A model generated the notes under the pieces. The model ran no database searches. It was given only the letters and a program-made list of their open reading frames with translations, and was not told where the DNA came from. The translations under genes were made by a program, and so were the position numbers. 64,000 bases of DNA from Aspergillus flavus (Eukaryota > Ascomycota > Eurotiomycetes > Eurotiales > Aspergillaceae). The DNA lies in assembly GCF_009017415.1 (NCBI RefSeq), contig NC_092409.1, forward strand, positions 3,596,001 through 3,660,000, given 5' to 3'. This document shows positions 45,645-55,830 of the stretch, piece by piece. Position 1 is the first letter of the stretch. Every line of letters starts with the position of its first letter.

Positions 45645-48600
45645 CTAGGAGACGCGATCATTTGATCTGAAGGCGACGACAAATTTTTATTCGTGACGAC
45701 AATCGACGGAAGCTTGCAACCTAATTATGACGCTGTAATTTATTTGATTGCAATAAGGGTAAATCTTGCGGTGGCAGAGCCAAAATAGGATGACAATGAG
45801 GATGAATGTTGCTTCGTGGCACAGGTTGGAAGTTCCGAGTTAATGACGGACAGAGAAAGAGAGGTTGAGTGGACGGCAGGTGGAGATGATGCCTGAGGCT
45901 GCCAGCACTAGCTCGGATTGGTGCTTAGTTTCTACGGGCTCAGGCTACAGGGGCCCTGTCTCTTTAGTACTAGGGCTACGGAACATAAACAATGCTGCCC
46001 AAGAGAACTACCTGACGGAGCAACATAGACTCCCATTCAAGTTTCGTATGTGGTGGGTGACTGAGAATTTTTTTTTATACCTAACAGTACTCTACTCAGT
46101 ACAAAGAGCCTACGGTTCCACATTTTTGCTGTCAAACGTTGCTGGCCTTCGTGATTCTATTGCGTGCACGTGAGCCTATGTTTCCAGATTATATAATACC
46201 TTAGTCACCATACAATGGCTGCGACTGCACCTGGCATGGGTTGGCATGGGCAGGCACTGCAGTGACAGCGAATTACTGGAAGGGGCATAGCGTTCCCGTC
46301 CAGAATTAGGGCGAGCAGCCGCTTGGCATTAAGGTGCATGCTCTATACAACCATCCATATATAACGCTGCTTAGATTGAGACCATTCTTTCACGACTTTT
46401 CCCTTGTTCTCCTCACTCTCCTCTCAACTGTCCGTCTGTCAAATTATTGAGGTACTCTGGACATTAATCCATCATTAAAAGTATTTTCGCTTTGCCCCCC
46501 TCTTTTTATCAAGAGGGGACCAGCATATATTTATCTGCATGTACTATCGGGAGGAACCAGATATCTTATGGAATGTCGAAGATATGTAGACGCTAGCGAT
46601 TACAGTATGCAGGAGACCTAAAGTAGATGTGGATTATGACCCTTTGTATGGCCGAGGAGACATGTTCACTTCCAAGGCGGCCATAGGCCTACACAATAAC
46701 CCCGTAAATCTCAAGGTTAAAGTGTCGACAACCCAACAATGAGCATCTGGGAGCCCGATAGTATTGTTATTTTTTTTTTTTAAAAAAACTATACTCGAAA
46801 TGACACCCCTAAGGCTGTCAAGCTTCCGGAATATTGTTGTAGACAGATAGGTTGTTTATCTATATCAGTTGCTGAGAGCTTGGGAGAGCCAGTCCTAGCT
46901 TTACTTTTAGTATACCTATTTTTTTAAACCAGATACAACACCAGAGTACCGGGCTGGTCCATTTTTCTGTGCTGGGACTATTTATTATCGTGCCTCGAGG
47001 CGGTCTAAATTCACCACCTACTTAACCTAGAGCCAGGCACAAAAGAATTCTTTATAAACCAACTTAATCTAGGGGTTTCTATATCTACTGGAGGTACTCT
47101 CTTATTTCCCTTCCCTTCCCTCCCCTGTAGAAAGCTCCCCAGTCTCTACCAGATATTGCCCAGTCCAGTGAAGACAGGCTACGGGATGTAGAAGAAGAGC
47201 TTCAGAAGTCTCTAGCTAAAGAGGTCGCCTTACATCATTATCTTGTGTAGTGTTTCTATGCTAGAAGCTAATAGGACGGCACGTTTTCAACTCTGGCATT
47301 GCATCTCATTCTAATTGACGCTGGGACTATCAAGACTTTGAAGACGTACTGGATCGACTTGCATTCCTGGACATTAGAAGTAACGGAGCCCTTCCAACCT
47401 TGCCTTTTTAGGATATGAAGTCGGTCGACTCTAACTGACTGGACTTTCCATGCTGGGTCATCCAAGTGGTGGGAAGCATATTTTATTAGACAGATAGGAA
47501 AAATGGCGAGTACAAAGAGGTAGTTGGTGAGAACATTAATTCTTTGTTTATTCAGGGGTTTTATGTTTCCTTTGCTCTTGTTTTTACTTTTAGAATGATA
47601 TAGTATAATGTTTTGAAGGCAGGCTCTGAAACTTGTAAGCTTCTACAGCAGCTAATAAAAAGTGCAAGTTTGACCATTTGCGTCTTCATCAGCAGGATCT
47701 TATATCGCATTCTGTCTGTAGACTCGCTGTGACAAGAATGACCCTCAACCCTTTGGAATCCTCTTTGGGGAGAGAAAACAGGAAACCACGCACTGGGGTC
47801 ACATCGCTTATATCTGTCTCATGTAAAAGAAGCCTCGGAGCCCCCGGGCGGAACAAGTGAGCAAGGGTTTGATAAAGGAGTAGATATGCAAGCCTAGTGC
47901 CACAAGGGTTAGGAAGGACCATTCTCACGTGGATGACTTGGAGGGTAACTTACTGTACCCCGATACAGGACCTCGACCCCTTTCCAAAAGGCACAAAATA
48001 CCGACCCATGAGTGAGAGCTTCTCTGGCTCTGTGAGTGTGCTGGACCATCGCGATGGTTCGAAGCTGTTGGGATTGGGAAATACATCTGGATCCATATGC
48101 ATTCAATGTGGGGTCATAGACACAGGAGTCTAAGTGTTCCATTGTGAGCTTACCAGCTTCCCAACATTCTCATTTCATTTTTTGAGGCTAGGCATTTTGG
48201 GCTTTGCTGTGGGTTCAAAACTGGAGTGTCTTCTACTAAAGGAGTAGTGGTATAATCATAGGAAAACTTACGCCTTTAGGAATGGTATATGTATCAAATG
48301 CTAGGTCAACATGCCAGGATGGAAACATATGCTACAGATATAGTCACAACAGTGAGCGTGATGTAAAAACCGAGTGCCGTAGAGCTGTCCAACGAAGTGT
48401 TTATCTTATCAATGTATACGGGACCGAATTGAGTGGTCATATATGGTTAGAATAGACCATTGAACGGCAAGGCGTAGGAGAAGTATATGAATGGTGTCTC
48501 TTCATCAACAAGTGTAACGGTCAACATAGAGTTTGCGCATACGTAAGGGCTTCATGCAACACCATTAGATACTCATATGACGTGTCTGTGCAATGATGCC

Positions 48601-49497
48601 CTATTTTCAAGCTACATGGCCGGTCACCAGGTAGACGTGGAAGAGTCATCTGGCAGGGGAATAGAAAGGGCTTTTGGACAATTCGGAACTCGTCTACTGC
48701 ATGGCACTATTTTCCCCGGAGTTCAAGCCTGTGCCTCTCTAGTCTATGTCGCAATATAAACAGATGCTAACATGCTTAGCCCCGTAAAAGCAAGTTCAGG
48801 CAGCCTCACTTTGAGCGACCGAGATGATATTTTGGCGCTACTAGATCCATGAGTTCACCGTGTCGATCTAAATGGTTGGGCCGATGGTTCTCGTGTCGAG
48901 CTGAAAGTAGTCATGATCAGAAATGCATAAGGTTGCCAGCTAGGAATGGCATCTGCAAGGGTGTAGATCACCACTAGAATTATATTGTGATATGTCTTTT
49001 GCCTTTGCACCATAGTGGAAGAGAAGAAGCAGGAATATCCTGCATCAGCGGTCAGATAGCATTGAGTCAAGAAATCCAAAACGGAGATCGTTCTAATACT
49101 TTATGAAAATAATTAGATTATATCTATTAGCTCTAGTAATAATAATTGAGCTTTTTTCCTAGAATCTAATATAATTCATAGATAACGTTCAAGCTTCTAG
49201 CACTGTAAGAATAATACACACATGGTATTTAAGCGACCTACTGCCAAAGCATGTTGTATTGTCCCATGTTTATTAAGATGAATACAGTACGGTACCAGTA
49301 CACTGAGTACATTGTTAGCCCATCATCCTTGTCCATATTGGGTTATTTAGGTTTAGTGCGCTTGCATCAAAGTCACTTGATTTAACCGGCTATCAAATCT
49401 CAAAGATTCTCTGATATTCCACCAGTGCTTGGAGTTCTGTATAAGGTCCTAGTAATCATACCCAAACATATATGGCCTTCCGACTTGGGTTTCAGGT
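45645..49497. other. 3.9-kb AT-rich, gene-poor region
   Basis: Sequence up to about 46440 looks like ordinary promoter DNA. Beyond that it becomes AT-rich, with many stops in all frames. Short coding-like fragments occur, for example a charged coiled-coil-like reading near 47150-47250 on the plus strand. None can be tied to a known transposon or gene. A T13/A7 inverted run lies near 46770-46790. This may be decayed (possibly RIP-affected) DNA at the left side of an accessory island. Confidence 0.5.
46358..46441 (+). promoter_or_regulatory. Orphan core promoter-like element
   Basis: TATATAA at 46358-46364 is followed 30-75 bases later by a dense pyrimidine tract (about 46396-46441), the usual pattern of a strong fungal promoter. 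No open frame of any quality follows. Confidence 0.4.
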
Positions 49498-49501
49498 ATG
49501 A
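49472..49501 (+). promoter_or_regulatory. 9-codon upstream ORF overlapping the TF start (ATGA)
   Basis: ATG at 49472 encodes MAFRLGFQV and ends in TGA at 49499-49501, which overlaps the regulator ATG at 49498-49500. Such ATGA overlaps favour termination-reinitiation. It only matters if transcription starts upstream of 49472. Confidence 0.6.
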
Positions 49502-51751
49502 CTCCGCGAAGCTTGGTTCAAACAAGACGCAATGGAAAGCCTCGTTCCTGCGAGCCGTGTCGAATAGCCAAGGTTCGCTGTGACCATAAAAGTCCTGTCT
49601 GTGACAGATGCGTCTCTCGTCACAAGGAAAGGAGCTGCGTCTACCATCCTGCTCCAATGACAAGACCGCGTGGCGGCCGAAACCCTGCGCCGCAGTCCGC
49701 AAGGCTGTCCTTGTCTTCATCGTCCTCTCTTGATAATGTGCAACATTCGCCAAGAGCGAACATATCCTCATCATCGGCACCTAGAACTACTCCTTCCGCT
49801 GAGATTGAATTCTTTGGCTCGACAGCTTTTCCAGCTATCATTAATGATGACCAGGACATTGTTGATTCATTTGCGGGGCAATTTCGCAATCAGTCAATGT
49901 TACAGATTGGTAATGCAAACCACAATCAAGAGCAAATCCCGGAAAAACAAATCCTAGAGGGCATGGCTGTATTGAACTTACTGGTCAACTTTCCAGCTTT
50001 CACAAATTGTATCTACAGGTACCTTGAGCTCTCCTATACATGCATGGTACCGGATCCATTTATTAAAGCTTGCGTCCTATCGATACAAGAAACTATTCAC
50101 GGGCTAAAAGGCAGTCGCCTACGACAACTTGCTCTAGATCTGTTTGTAAACACTTCCAAGCCTTTAAATCTGTTTACGCCTGTTCCAGCCAAGGACTACC
50201 ATACTTTGTTCACTGGATCCAATCTCAGGTGGGAGATTGTTGGTTTTGTCCTTGCTATTCTTGGAGTATCTCTCAAGTACGATATCAATAAGCAAAACGA
50301 GCCACCAAGATCGCTTCCCGCCCAGAAACCCGGTTTCATCCATCAGATCGCTGAAGCAGTGGAATATTGTACCTCTGTCTGTTATAGGTACACCTGTGTT
50401 AACCATCAGGCTTTATGGCTGCTCTATGGAGACGCCTGCCTGAAGAATCTGGTGTACGGCGATATGAGTAAGTGATACTCAGACAGGATAATTAGAATTG
50501 TGCTCAAGGTGGATACTATAGGTTTCCAATTCTGGCGCTGTATGGGCGATCTCTCGAGTATGTTCTACGCCCTTGGACTTCACCACCAGAATTCCACATT
50601 TGAGGAAATACATCCATTCTACCAACTTGAGATGCGAAGGAGATATGCCGCCCAAATATATTCAATGGATAAAACTATTAGCACTATTCTTGGCCGGCCG
50701 CCAAGAATCTCGGGCTCACACTGTACCAATGTCATGCCCGCTGATATCGACGATGGTGTTTTATTGTTAGAGGGTGACGAGCTGCATAGCTCATTGCACA
50801 ATGTCGATGCGAATGGTTGGAATCTAGAACGGCAATTTCGCGGCGCAACCTGGAGACGGATGAAGCTGCTAGTTAGTCAATTCCGAGAGGAGGTACTTGG
50901 GGTTTGTCTTCGAACACATTTCACCAATGATAGTGAGATATTAACTCAGTAAGTGACTTGCAAATCTCATAAAACTCCGCTAATGGCCAGTATTTAGAGA
51001 TATATTAACCAGACACGAGTTTGTCTGGGATCAGATTCCGGAAGAGTTAAAGTACAACGAGCTCACTGGATCTCAACACATTCCTCCTCCACAACGATAT
51101 GTTGTGATGACAACTTATATGGACCAACAGTACAACTGCTTCTTGTTACATCGAAAGCTTGTGAATGAGACTCAGTGGACGCGGGAACCTCTATACAAGG
51201 CCTCAAGGTCGCTGCTGAATACATCCTTACAGGTAGTATCGCTCTCTGATCAAGTCTTCAACATGCAGCGAGACATATCTTGGTCTGTAAGTGCTTGATA
51301 TCTCACATATTGGTTTGGTTCGAGACTAAGCTCTCCAAAGATACTCTATTACGGGCTACCAGGCGCCAGTATCTTGGCAGTCGATTTACTCAAAGACTTA
51401 CATCGTACATTCGACACTCCAAACTCAGGGATCGACGTGATTCCTCGTGCCGAGGTCATACAAAATCTCGCTATTTTTATCTCGAATCTTCAAAGGAGCA
51501 TCAATCGCCGAGAAGTCAATCAAACATCTTGCAAATGGGCACATGCAATCTTATCCGGCATCCTAGGCGAGATAATTGACCCCAAATATCGCAAACCATT
51601 AACGACAGAAACGGTGGGAAAGCGGACTGCGGCCAGCGTGCCGTTCTTGCCTACTTCTGGACTCGATGGCGAGTCTCTTGATTCCGATGACTTCTTCAAT
51701 TGGATTGGAAGCGGGGATTTGACGCTTGATACTTCGGCCATCGAACTGTAG
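49498..51751 (+). CDS. Zn2Cys6 transcription factor of the accessory island
   Basis: Exons 49498-50467, 50522-50948, 50998-51286 and 51341-51751 give 698 residues. The zinc cluster is at the extreme N-terminus: Cys18, 21, 28, 35, 38 and 47 (spacing 2-6-6-2-8), CEPCRIAKVRCDHKSPVC and on. A Ser-rich linker leads to the fungal-specific TF domain, with FQFWRCMGDLSSMFYALGLH, HPFYQLEMRRRYAAQIYSMD and ILYYGLPGASILAVDLLKDL, the last two exons being joined at an AAAG acceptor. The C-terminus is acidic (LDSDDFFNWIGSGDLTLD), like an activation domain. The only neighbour is an MFS transporter transcribed toward it. Control of that transporter is inference. Confidence 0.9.
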
Positions 51752-52265
51752 CTCTGGAGAGGTATACTTGGACTGTATTGTTGGACATGTCAGCATCCCG
51801 GCTCAGCTATCCAAGAACGAAGACGAAGATAAAAAACCTATCTACAAAGTCTTAGCGGCCCTAGTTGTCTTCGAGATCCTTGATAAGAGTGGTAATCAAA
51901 TCACTATATCCAGTCTTAAGGTGGAGGCGAATATCATGGATGACCATTAATCAAGCTCTCTGTTGAAAGCTAATGCTGAAATATCCCGCTATGCAGGCAG
52001 GTGTTTCTCGTTGAAGCAGAAGCTAGATCCATAGTGGGCTTGCTCCGACCCATCGAAATGCCCCTCAATAACTATGTTAGTTGCGCAACGAATCGAGTTT
52101 AGAACGCTCGTACACAACCACAATTCCTAGGAGTTCATTACTATCGTATCCAACTTGAGATAATCCTTGCTGGTTTTTTTTCCCGTTTTTGAAGGATGCA
52201 AGATTATAATCCAAAATTATACCAGATTCAGCTTGAGCTGAAGGATCTATTAGGGGTTCTGTGGA
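51752..52265. other. Convergent 3' region of TF and transporter
   Basis: AT-rich 3' flanks. The short open frame at 51726-51950 overlaps the TF end and is not supported. Confidence 0.6.
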
Positions 52266-53908
52266 TCAAGAATCATCCACATCGCGGCTTGCACAGTACG
52301 GGCTCTTTTGTCTTAAGATATGCCCAAACTTCCACAGAAAGATAACACCGGTAAGACCAATACACAGTGCAATGATACCCAGTATGCTGGATGTCCAACC
52401 ATATCCTAACCGCTCATATCTATACCCCAGGTCAGAAATGGCAACCTAGTCACACGAGAAAGACGAAAACTCACGCATAAGGCGAAAACAACGGAAATAC
52501 AAATCCGGCCAAGCATCTAAGCATCGAGGTCGCAGCAAGAGCACTAGCCGAGTACCGTCCATACGTATCGACAACATAGATGTTGTTTGAGACAGTGCAA
52601 ATATAGGCGGCAGCCGCGAACAGTGCAATGCCGATGTCAGGCATGAGCCAAAAGAGGCGAGCTTCAGCGCTCCAGCCGTACCAGAACAGACCGATAGCCA
52701 GGATAACAGTAGCAGGTATCATAATAGGTATGCGGAACTCAGGCAAACCATTTCCATTGTTTCGTTTTGCCAGAATACGGAATATGCGGTCGTTGATGTG
52801 TGTTGCTACTTCTGCTGCAAAGACGGTTCCGAGGCCCAGTGCGAGGTAGTGAAGTGAGGCTATGTCTAGTCGCTCGTGGTAGCGACTTGTCCAAAGAACT
52901 GCGATGGAGGCGTAGAGAATGTAGATGTTACCGTAGAGGTAGCCCTGGTATATTGCCATGACCTGTATTATAGGCTGCGTTGTGAGGAGTTTAATCGGAC
53001 GGATCATAGTGGTTCGCATCATGTCAAGTTTGGAACTGTTTGGAAAGTCATGTTCGGTATAAAGACCTGTGGCTCCAGCTTTTGTGAGTCGATCTCTTTT
53101 CCTGCGTAGCAGAACCGGCGTGTATGACTCGTCGAGAAAGAAAAGACCGAAGAGTTGAACACAGCCGTCTACTATAGAGGTCACGTAAAATGCCCAACGC
53201 CAGGAAATGCGCTCAGATAGAAAACCTCCCGCAATGGGACCCAGGACTTGGCCGACGAGAGGGAATATACTGTAGATTGCCATGGCCTTACCACGCTCAC
53301 TGGCATTGAACAAGTCTCCGAGAGTTCCAGCTCCAATCTTTAGGACCGAAGTTAAGAAATCATTCTCAAGCAAATGAAGCCATATTTGTTGATAACTTAC
53401 ACCAACAGTACAACTCCCAAACAAGCCAGCAAAGAACCTAAAAACAAGTAGTTGCTCAATAGTCCTCGCCACACCGCACGCCGAGTTGAAGACCAGAAAC
53501 AGGAAGTTGAAAGTCTGCAGCACCACTGTTCGGCCCCAAATCTCCGACAAAGGACTAATGAACATGGGCCCAATAGCGTATCCCAGTAGGAAGATTGACA
53601 GAATCATAGGTTTCAGAACAGTAGCTGTGATATTGAGCTCTTCCGTAATAATGTCTAAAGCAGGAGCGACAATAGTGGTTGGAAGCGGGCTCATTAGGAC
53701 AAAGCCTGAAATTGAGATAACTGCCAGCCATTTTCGATGGGTAGCCCAATTCTTCGGGTTTTCTGGATCGTTGGGTCCGTCCCAGGTGACCTGTATAGGT
53801 TACTCCTGATACCATTGGTCATGCGTTTGGTACACTTACAAGTCCATCTTCGGTGATGTCGTTTGTCGTACGATCCTCTCGTTTTATGGTGCTTTCGTCG
53901 TCGGCCAT
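52266..53908 (-). CDS. MFS transporter, DHA1 drug:H+ antiporter type
   Basis: Exons (minus) 53908-53840, 53790-53401, 53337-52475 and 52419-52266 give 491 residues. The cytosolic N-terminus is acidic, followed by VTWDGPNDPENPKNWATHRK, the usual entry to TM1. Twelve membrane helices are expected. Motif A-like GYAIGPMFISPLSEIWGR and antiporter motif C-like GPIAGGFLSERISWRWAFYV are present. The 63-nt second intron is in frame and without stops. Removing it restores the continuous LFGSCTVGIGAGTLGDLF. The last join restores SPYAYERLGYGWTSSILG at TM12. Plasma-membrane efflux of a toxic or secondary metabolite is the family role. The substrate is unknown. Confidence 0.92.
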
Positions 53909-54015
53909 GGTGGTATGTTTCTGGAGAAGAGGACTGGGACGAGGGTAGAAACAAGAAGTTAGTAAGAAATCATGGATATATAACCGGATGTTCAGGCTTA
54001 GGATCCTGATGAAGG

Positions 54016-54096
54016 ACGGAGTTCAAAACGGCCCCGGCGAGGCCGTTCGGAGTAAAACTTGGATCACGGAGTTCGAATATTCACATCCAACTCCGT
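54016..54096. promoter_or_regulatory. CGG/CGGAG cluster in the transporter promoter
   Basis: ACGGAGTT occurs at 54016-54023 and 54066-54073, and inverted at 54089-54096. A further CGGAGT lies at 54048. CGG-N11-CCG spans 54029-54045, the Gal4-type half-site spacing. All are 108-188 bp upstream of the transporter ATG. CGG half-sites are typical Zn2Cys6 targets. Confidence 0.6.
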
Positions 54097-55772
54097 CTGG
54101 CTATGTTATCATATAGGCAACCAGGGCCCTGTATTCCATAAGACCAACATATCACATAAATCTAAACCTACGATTCAGATTCCATGGGTCGTACCTATAA
54201 AACTTCCCGCCGTTACAACCATATCTATTCAGGGAGGGCTTACAGATGGTTCTTCTTTTTTTAAGGTCTCTATTTATATTTATATTATAAACTGTGTTAT
54301 CAAATTAAATCCTATCCAACAATAATTCCCATCACCAACACAATTTAAGAAGACGTGGAGGTCTCTTAGAGAACAGAAATATTTAAAGTCTTGACACTGG
54401 TGTCCTTGTTCTGTAGGATAAGTAGAAGAACCACTCGGTAGTACTAGTATAGATTTAGATAATGAAGCGGTCGTATACTTTTAGTATTCGATCCTGTACC
54501 AGACGTTCTGGCAGGTAATTAATAAGGTGTTTATACTCGTTATCTAGCAAAGTCTTCTCAATAAAAGATACTATACAAAGGCAGTGTATATAAAGAGGTT
54601 CTGCGGTATTTCTTTAAGATCTTTAAGCATGCGCAAATTGTCGAACGTAGGGAGATGGTCCTGCGTGGAGGTAAGTCCAGGTCGTGGGAATTGGCCTACC
54701 AGGACAGATATTGGTTGTCGAGAGTCAAAAACTGACCGTAAAAATAGCTATTTCCATTTTTGGATTCTATTTAAAAAAAAAAATAGGACTAAAGATCATT
54801 TGTTGAATAGCGTTCTATCTCTAATAGAAGAGTTATAGATTGAGTAAGAGCGGAAGGACTTCAAGAATGTGTAGTAGGGCTAAGCGATTGGATCGATATC
54901 CATAGTATAGATAGAGCTGGCATGCCTGAGGCAAGATCCAATTAACGGTGGAGTCTGGAGCTATTCGTACTGAGTACTCCGTACATTACTGGTCTTGGCA
55001 GGCGAAACTCAAAAGCGGCGGCAGAAAGGCGCGTTGGGTTCAGTTTGGGACTGTCAGCGATACTTCCAGTGGGCTGGGAATCTGTATGGATCTGCAACCT
55101 ATACTTGACTGTGGCTGGCACTCAAATTGAACCACGGTGATGGAAGCACGCTTCCCTACCTGACTGGCTCGTGCAGCAAATGGGCAGCAATCGCGCCGCG
55201 TCGTCAATTACTACCCAAACCGTTGTAAAGTTTCCAAGGGAGAGCAAATTGAAAGCAGTGATTGGGATTGCCAGCACGGGTTTGAAGCGCGTGTCCCATT
55301 CCCTGGATGTCAGAACGGGCGCCAAGTCACGGGGGGCCAGCGTGACTATTGAATTCTCTTAAATTGAGTGGCAGGTCGTGGGCCGCGGACACGACGGTAC
55401 ACGGTATCGTACATTTAATACCTTAAAATGACGTGCCCCGTGATGGACCAGTGGTTGCCCCGAGAAACGTGGAGCTGTAAACATCACCCGGCATCCATTC
55501 CAGACTCAACCTTACCTGACCTGGTTCAACTCCACTAGATCCAGCAACTCCATTGTGTGCTGTTCTGCAACATTCTTTCTGTGGTTCCTGACTTTCGTTG
55601 CCCCCTTTCCCCCTTCTTCTCCTGTGCCGTCTCCGGGGATATTCTCCAGACTGATCTCCTGCCTCCCTAATTCTCCGGAATTTTATTCTGGTTGTAGTAT
55701 TGCCTTCATTTACTTATTTGTTGGACTGCATTCGATCCTGATCCTTGTTTTCTTTCAATTTCCGGTAATCAG

Positions 55773-55817
55773 ATGAGCAAAGGCTGGCCAAAGCTCGGAA
55801 GGATTAACCGACCATAA
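55773..55817 (+). promoter_or_regulatory. 14-codon upstream ORF before the HOF1-like start
   Basis: ATG at 55773 encodes MSKGWPKLGRINRP and ends in TAA, 13 bases before the main ATG. It probably lies in the transcript leader, given the CT-rich region at 55590-55770. Confidence 0.5.
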
Positions 55818-55830
55818 TCTGCAAAACACA

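Larger units (their letters stand above)
53909..55830. other. 1.9-kb region between transporter and HOF1-like gene
   Basis: Near 53909-54100 it is the transporter promoter with CGG motifs. 54200-54950 is AT-rich with no coding signal. One TACTCCGTA copy lies at 54975-54983. The open frame at 55171-55362 is not recognised. 55500-55770 is CT-rich leader of the next gene. Confidence 0.55.

Noticed and set aside
47150..47465. Coding-like fragments in AT-rich DNA, considered as transposon remnants
   Set aside because: No transposase, reverse transcriptase, terminal repeat or target duplication could be recognised, so no mobile element is claimed.
53338..53400. 21-residue insertion in the MFS transporter (SYQQIWLHLLENDFL...)
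   Set aside because: It is a stop-free in-frame intron with a GTAAGT donor and AAAG acceptor. Removal restores the normal MFS loop.
55555..55776. 73-codon hydrophobic plus-strand frame
   Set aside because: CT-rich leader sequence of the HOF1-like gene naturally reads as Phe/Leu/Ser/Pro. No support as a gene.
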